NCBI GenBank assembly: GCA_029962745.1
Contig: CM057171.1
Coordinates: 22,738,637-22,802,636 of the forward strand
Source: Echinometra lucunter
Lineage: Eukaryota > Echinodermata > Echinoidea > Camarodonta > Echinometridae
Direction of reading: 5' to 3'
Length of the DNA stretch: 64,000 nt
Shown here: one piece after another, positions 59,142 to 64,000 of the stretch
How the letters are laid out: each line of letters opens with the position of its first letter
How positions within the stretch are numbered: the stretch's first letter is position 1
Made by a program: the position numbers and the translations under genes
The notes under the pieces: generated by a model
What the model was told of the DNA's origin: nothing
The model's input: only the letters and a program-made list of their open reading frames with translations
Database searches by the model: none

Positions 59142-59610
59142 ATCAAGCTCGTAAGGTCGATTGTTTCTCCGGCAAGGGCGCTTTTGTTTATTTGGGCTTA
59201 CTGCAATCTCAGGTGTCTAGAAGTTGCAGAAATCAAATCGGGGTTTCAGTTTTGAACGATGGGTTTTCGTCATGTATTTTGCTTACTGAAGCGTAAGAGA
59301 TCATGATTTCGATAAAAATCAAATCCGACGAACTCCCAAAGAAGACTTATGATGGTTACCGAAATCAAGCAATTCAGTTTTGCTCCATAAGTAGAAAATA
59401 AACTTTTCCAGTCCCACGTGCTTACTGAAGCGTGAAAATTTCCATGAAAATAGCATGAAATCATTGATACCTACACCAGTCTTTTAAACATGCCAAAAAT
59501 ACTATGATTTTTAGTTCACAAAAATAAAGCAACATTTATTTGGTTATTTCAACATGGTGATATATTTTTTTTATTATGTGATAATTCAACCGTGAATAAA
59601 TAGGTTTTAA

Positions 59611-61320
59611 TTGCAAAAGTTATTAAATTCAGATCTACATAAAGCAGAGTATTTTAATAAATATTTTATTGATCTACCCTCTAAAATAAGCAAGGAAATT
59701 CCTTCTGTCCAATCCTCATACAGAGATTTTATGTCGGTCCAAAATCACTCCTCTTCCTTGTATTTTCGACCAACATCTGTTCGTGAAATTTCTAATTTGG
59801 TTTCGACTTTGAAACCATCGAAGGCATGTGGGTCAGATGATGTTTCTCCCAAGGTTATAAAAAATTGTATTCAATGCATTGTTGATCCCTTATGCGACAT
59901 TTTTAATAAGTCCTTGTTTCAGGGTATTGTCCCTGACAAACTGAAAATAGCTAAAGTAGTCCCAGTATTTAAAAAGAATGATCGGAAATGCATTGAAAAT
60001 TACAGACCTATTGCGTTGTTACCCATATTCTCAAAAAATCTTGAAAAAATAGTGTACAAAAGAATGGATGATTTCCTTCAACTTCATAACATCATGATAC
60101 CACAACAATTTGGCTTTCGAAAGAATTACTCCACAAGTATGGGCGTCTTGAATTTAGTAAATACAATTATAAGTGCAATTGATAGTGGAAAATTTTGTAT
60201 TGGTGTGTTTCTTGATTTATCGAAAGCATTTGATACTATCGATCATGATATATTATTGTACAAGCTTGAGCATTATGGTGTTCGTGGGGTAGCCTTAAGT
60301 TGGTTCAAAAATTATTTAACGAATAGATGTCAGTATGTAATGATTAATGGAGTTAAATCACAATCTAAGGAGGTTAAATGTGGTGTACCCCAAGGCTCGG
60401 TCCTGGGTCCCTTATTGTTCTTGATCTATGTTAATGACATTATAAATTCATCAAAATTGTTTACTTATTCATTATTCGCAGATGACACTTGCTTACTTTC
60501 CCATCACAAAGATATGGAAACTCTCATATTCTCAACTAACAATGAAATTAAAAATATATTTAAATGGTTTTGCTGTAACAAGCTTTTATTAAATGCTAGT
60601 AAAACACAATATGTTGTCTTTAGAACGAGGGGTAAAAGAGTCCCTGAAGATACTAATCCATTATCAATAGGAGGCCATCAGATCAATCGAAGTCAAGATG
60701 TAAGGTTTTTGGGAGTTGTAGTTGATGATCACTTATCATGGAAAAATCACCTCAGTTATGTTTGTACTAAGGTATCAAGGAGTGTTGGTGTCATTTATAA
60801 ATTACGTTTCTCTCTACCTCGGCAGACCTTAGTAACTCTTTACAATGCTATTATTATGCCACACTTAAATTATTGTAATGTTGCATGGGGAAATACATAT
60901 AGGAACCATTTAAACAAACTGCTAGTCCTTCAGAAGAAAGTTATGAGGCTCATGACATATTCGAATTACAGATGTCCAAGTATTCCTTTATTTCTGCAAT
61001 TGAAGATTTTGCCTCTTGATGATTTAGTCTCCTTAAATTGCTTGATATTTATGTACAAATCACAATCCTCTCAAAACTGTTCATTTTTAAAAGATACATT
61101 TGTTGTTAACTCAAATGTCCATTTGTACAATACACGGCAGGAAAATCTTATCCACCAGCCACTTGCAAGAACAAATACTGCTTTGAATTCTTTTGTGATA
61201 GTTTGTACAAAAGAATGGAATAAGTTACCACAAAACTTTAGATCCAGTCCAACACTGCCCATATTTAAAAATTCATGTCGAAAATATTTATTTGAAAGAT
61301 TACAAAATATCTTAAATTGA
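59611..61320 (+). CDS. LINE G reverse transcriptase (ORF2 C-terminal 569 codons)
   Basis: RNA-directed DNA polymerase used for target-primed reverse transcription. Motifs in order: KPSKACGSDDVSPKVIKN (about residues 69-86), KIAKVVPVFKKNDRKCIENY, RPIALLPIFSK, PQQFGFRKNYSTSMGV, GVFLDLSKAFDTIDHDIL (motif A, Asp intact), GVPQGSVLGPLLFLIYVND (motif B), YSLFADDTCLLS (motif C, FADD in place of YADD), NKLLLNASKTQYVVF, VRFLGVVVDDHLSWKNHL, and the C-terminal LYNTRQENLIHQPLARTN and WNKLPQNF. The first Met is not the true start: the frame is a truncated ORF2 entered after the endonuclease. All catalytic aspartates are present, so the domain could be active if expressed. Confidence 0.9.
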   Translation: MQKLLNSDLHKAEYFNKYFIDLPSKISKEIPSVQSSYRDFMSVQNHSSSLYFRPTSVREISNLVSTLKPSKACGSDDVSPKVIKNCIQCIVDPLCDIFNKSLFQGIVPDKLKIAKVVPVFKKNDRKCIENYRPIALLPIFSKNLEKIVYKRMDDFLQLHNIMIPQQFGFRKNYSTSMGVLNLVNTIISAIDSGKFCIGVFLDLSKAFDTIDHDILLYKLEHYGVRGVALSWFKNYLTNRCQYVMINGVKSQSKEVKCGVPQGSVLGPLLFLIYVNDIINSSKLFTYSLFADDTCLLSHHKDMETLIFSTNNEIKNIFKWFCCNKLLLNASKTQYVVFRTRGKRVPEDTNPLSIGGHQINRSQDVRFLGVVVDDHLSWKNHLSYVCTKVSRSVGVIYKLRFSLPRQTLVTLYNAIIMPHLNYCNVAWGNTYRNHLNKLLVLQKKVMRLMTYSNYRCPSIPLFLQLKILPLDDLVSLNCLIFMYKSQSSQNCSFLKDTFVVNSNVHLYNTRQENLIHQPLARTNTALNSFVIVCTKEWNKLPQNFRSSPTLPIFKNSCRKYLFERLQNILN

Positions 61321-61612
61321 TTCTTGATAAACCATGTGTGAGGGTGTGTGTGTGTGTTGTGTGTGTTTGTGTATGTGTGCGTGTTGTGTTTGTATGTGTT
61401 TTTCTTATTTACTCTTTAGATTATCATTGTAAATATTTTTTCATCTCATTATTGTTGTAATGTACGTTATAAGGGGCCCCTCTCACAAGCTCTGCTTCTA
61501 TGGGGTCCCAAACCTATCATGTATTCTCATTTTTGTTAAACTATGTAATATGTCTCTTGTTCTTGATTGGTTTGAATAAATTTGAACTTGAACTTGAACT
61601 TAAACACCAGTC
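59611..61612 (+). mobile_element. LINE G, young 5'-truncated CR1/L2-like element with (GAACTT)n tail
   Basis: RT-containing 3' part of a non-LTR retrotransposon inserted into the loop of a foldback element. It has an open frame to 61320, a 3' UTR with a (GT)n tract (61339-61380) and a tail of TTGAAC repeats (61583-61610). The foldback loop resumes as AAACACCAGTCG. No frameshift in the RT, so it is the youngest LINE in the window. The endonuclease is missing (5' truncation). Confidence 0.9.
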
Positions 61613-62099
61613 GATAACACGAATTCCTTTGCACTACATCAGATTTACAGCGCGAAAGGTGTCAAAACTGCAGTTTTTGCAATTTTCCCTTGTGCTCACT
61701 CAAGGGTAAAATTTGGCTCTCAGGTCATTTTTGATACGTTAGGAAACAAGTGAAATTCATAGTGCATGCCATCTAACGCTAAAAACTTGAAATGTGTTCC
61801 GATATCCTTGACTAAAAGTCATGATATGATGCTTGTGAACCTTAAAAAGTGACATTTTTCCCTAAGTGCCTGCTCACTCATGCATGACTTCCCGGGTCAA
61901 TCTCCAGTTGGTACATTAGTGTAGGAACATTCATGCCAAATCATTTTGCTCAAATCCTCTTCGTTAAAAAGTTGCATCATTTTGTTTAAGGGTGAGTTAC
62001 ATTTTTGTTGTGTTTAGATATAAAGTGGTCAGAGTAAACGATTTTCCAGAAAAATAACGAATCCCTTAAAGATCAAAACAGCTATTGCCCCACAGACAA

Positions 62100-63180
62100 T
62101 ACACATAAGGTCATAACGGATGGCCATTTCTCATTCGTATTTGGCATGATAAAAGTTAAATCAAATCCAATTAATTTCACATACCTTGACGTGCGACGTC
62201 ATCCAAGCGCCATTTTGTGAAAATCACCATAATGTCATAGCGGATGGTCATTTCTCATTCGTATTTTAATGTACATCTTAAACAGCTTAAGGTAGAAAAC
62301 AACATCAGTTATGAAAAGCGTTTCTCATTTTCAAACATGCTGACAAGCTCAAGATCGCAATCGATTTAACAATAGAAAATTTTCAGCTTGCTCGCTTCGC
62401 TCGCTCGCAAAATTAAAAAAACAGAAAGGTATCTACCAAGATGCATCATTTTCCCAAAAGCTTAGAACGTGAAGGTCCCTAAAAACACCATGGTTCGAGA
62501 TTGCTGTCGTTAGTGTTAAAAATATAGAAATGACCACGCACGCTCACACAAACCTTTCCACTCATTGCCATGGCTGTATGCATCAAGAGACAGGGTGGAG
62601 ATTGCTCTCCCCCCCCCCCCCCCGAAATTTTGAATAATTAACATTTTCACTGAAAAAAATGTGCAAGAAATCCACCAAAAGAGTCTACCAGATCGTTCAA
62701 CTTCAATCCTAAGAATGCAAAAGCGCCCTCACGACCAGCACAGTCTCTTCGCTCCCTCGCTTTTGTATTTCTTCGAAAATTTTACGCTCCTTCCCCCTCC
62801 CATACGACCATGCTCAGTGCGCCCCCCTCCTCATATGTTGACCCACGGTACGCAACTGTAAGTACTGTAAAGATGACGCAAAACAAAAAAAGTGGTTTAT
62901 CTTCTAGTCTCAATACAGATAGTCTGTTTTGACATATTGTATACCTGCAAAGACCGATGCTCCCTCTTTTACAAGGTCAACGAGTCACAGGAAAGCCTCT
63001 TATCCCACGAGTACGAGATAGAGAGCAAACAAGAATAAGATGTGTCTTGACAAATGCATTTCTGAAGCTTTTCTGAGACAAGACGTTCCACAGGTTACCT
63101 GGAGTTCTCTAACAGCATAATCACCACCGCCACCATTTTAATATCAGTGTTCTTATTGGTGACTGGAGGGTGTGTGATAA
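62100..63180. other. Intergenic with short direct repeat
   Basis: The string TCATAACGGATGGCCATTTC / TCATAGCGGATGGTCATTTC followed by TCATTCGTATTT occurs twice (about 62113 and 62236). CGCTTCGCTCGCTCGC at 62393-62408 is another CGCTCGCT motif. C-run at 62609-62623. No gene supported. Confidence 0.4.
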
Positions 63181-63194
63181 CGTTTTTCTTTTAA

Positions 63195-63241
<47 letters not shown>

Positions 63242-63312
63242 GTTGTTGTTGTTATTATTATTATTTTTATTATTGTTGTTGTTGTTGTTATTACCATTAC
63301 TATTATTATTTT
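63195..63312. repeat. (TTA)n / (TTG)n microsatellite
   Basis: Trinucleotide TTA repeats with TTG patches. Gives poly-Leu, poly-Asn and poly-Ile artefact frames. Confidence 0.95.
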
Positions 63313-63407
63313 TTTCTTTCTCTTTGTTGTGTTTGTTACCCATGCTTTCGGTTTCGTTTAGGATTATGTTCGTGTGTGTGTGTTTTATTTGGGTTTGTTT
63401 TAATTCT

Positions 63408-63437
63408 CTCTTTTTTTGGGGGGGGGGGGGGGGGGGT
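63408..63437. repeat. Poly-T / poly-G tract
   Basis: T-run followed by about 18 G. Confidence 0.9.
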
Positions 63438-63544
63438 TGTGGTTTCATTTGCGTTTAAGCTTTATATTCATTTTCAGTTCAATTCCTTTCGGTTTATTAG
63501 ATCAAAAGACCTTGTAAAGACAGTCGTAAGACTGAAACATACAG

Positions 63545-63720
63545 GCCGGAATTCACAACAGTGGTTTATTTTAGTCCATGGTTTAAACCTGGTTTAAACC
63601 TGGTACTAAATCTCACGAGCGATTCACAAAAGAGGTTTAAATTAAACCATGGGTTAAATACGTCATGATACGTCATCATTTTTAGTCTGCCCAGAGGGGT
63701 GGTTTATCCATGGTTTATCT
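63545..63720. repeat. GGTTTAAAC-rich repeat segment
   Basis: Multiple GGTTTAAAC, GGTTTATT and GGTTTAAAT words with CCATGG (e.g. CCATGGTTTAAACCTGG, AACCATGGGTTAA), preceded by CCGGAATTCACAACAG and a similar GATTCACAAAAGAGG. Dyad-rich, possibly the end of a DNA transposon that continues beyond the window. Confidence 0.4.
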
Positions 63721-63734
63721 GTGGTCTAAATTTC

Positions 63735-63746
63735 TGCGCATGCGCA
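63735..63746. promoter_or_regulatory. NRF1-type site
   Basis: TGCGCATGCGCA is a perfect palindromic NRF1 (NRF-1/Ewg) core, usually found in animal promoters just upstream of transcription start. It sits about 90 bp before a candidate first ATG. Confidence 0.5.
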
Positions 63747-63832
63747 TTTACTACTATATCTGCCCATTTTTTCAACTTGACAAAGTTTTGCCAAAAATAG
63801 CACAAACAACCATAAGTTTTTACGTGTCAAAA

Positions 63833-63854
63833 ATGCCGTCAGCAGTCAAAAGTC
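63833..63854 (+). CDS. Candidate first coding exon, 7 codons, gene continues off-window
   Basis: ATG at 63833 in AAAATG context gives MPSAVKS and ends at a consensus donor C/GTAAGT. Together with the NRF1 site it looks like the start of a gene, host or transposon, running right. Too short to assign. Confidence 0.35.
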
Positions 63855-64000
63855 GTAAGTACCGTACATATTTCAGATCATGAATATTATTGCTATCGTA
63901 TTTGTGTTATTAAATGACCCTTCGTTTGTTTGAATGCAACTGCAATGACAATCTCGTGAATTTTTTTGCAGAGCTGTAATTTAATCGCAACAGTTGATTG

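Larger units (their letters stand above)
58250..62040. mobile_element. Foldback element family B relative, split by LINE G
   Basis: Inverted arms at about 58250-58500 and 61870-62040: ATGACTTGGCACGAATGTTCC-like left against GGAACATTCATGCCAAATCAT-like right, and CATGCATGAGTAAGCAGGCACT / AGTGCCTGCTCACTCATGCATG. Central loop sequences (TTTTTAGTTCACAAAAATAA, CAACCGTGAATAAATAGG) match the loop of the 2.5-3.4 kb palindrome. Left arm has extra unmatched sequence (58500-59480). LINE G is inserted in the loop. Confidence 0.65.

Noticed and set aside
63191..63448. Poly-Asn and poly-Leu frames at 63.2 kb
   Set aside because: Translation of a (TTA)n/(AAT)n microsatellite.

Overview
This is an animal nuclear genome window with no intact long host gene. 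It is AT-rich, packed with simple repeats, and almost wholly built from transposable elements in several stages of decay. Several things point to a marine invertebrate, most likely an echinoderm: CR1/L2-like LINEs (one with a PHD finger), many long foldback (palindromic) elements like the sea urchin TU class, scattered CGCTCGCT-type motifs, and three scavenger-receptor (SRCR)-like exons on the minus strand. The species is inferred, not shown.

Layout. 1-24 kb: a minus-strand LINE reverse transcriptase (RT) end fragment, a MITE with a second copy at 53.2 kb, a short hairpin element, a 0.9 kb palindrome, an SRCR-like exon (about 4.4-4.7 kb), an orphan LINE ORF1 (5.2-5.8 kb), a broken LINE ORF2 (7.2-10 kb), a 1.8 kb palindrome (12.3-14.1 kb), a broken two-ORF LINE (16-20.4 kb) directly followed by a second LINE whose RT core is deleted (20.4-21.6 kb), a decayed SRCR-like exon (22.3 kb) and a G-run-ended MITE (24.2-24.8 kb).

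25-52 kb: the most notable structure. Two inverted arms (about 25.08-26.9 kb and 49.36-52.03 kb) pair with each other. Each has a roughly 0.55 kb unique outer part followed by two classes of about 50 bp subterminal tandem repeats. The outside flanks are two halves of one SRCR-type repeat unit that is whole at 4.07-4.7 kb, so the 27 kb between them looks like a single inserted giant foldback transposon. Inside lie candidate spliced exons on both strands, a PHD-containing LINE (27.65-30.39 kb, resuming 42.96-44.19 kb), within that LINE a 12,565 bp DNA transposon (30,396-42,960; AATT target duplication), and within that a 3,983 bp hAT-like transposon (30,670-34,652; CTCTAAA target duplication). 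The 12.6 kb element has a cluster of candidate exons at 38.2-40.6 kb, including a 39 bp minisatellite that reads open.

52-64 kb: the rest of the SRCR-like unit, the second MITE copy, a 170 bp tandem array with CGCTCGCT motifs, a repeat rich in ACGTC, about 2.9 kb without recognisable genes, a foldback element split by the best preserved LINE (569-codon open RT frame, 59.6-61.3 kb), microsatellites, and at the far right a possible host or transposon first exon behind a consensus NRF1 site.

All exon calls rest on splice-site and reading-frame inspection by eye. No database search was possible.
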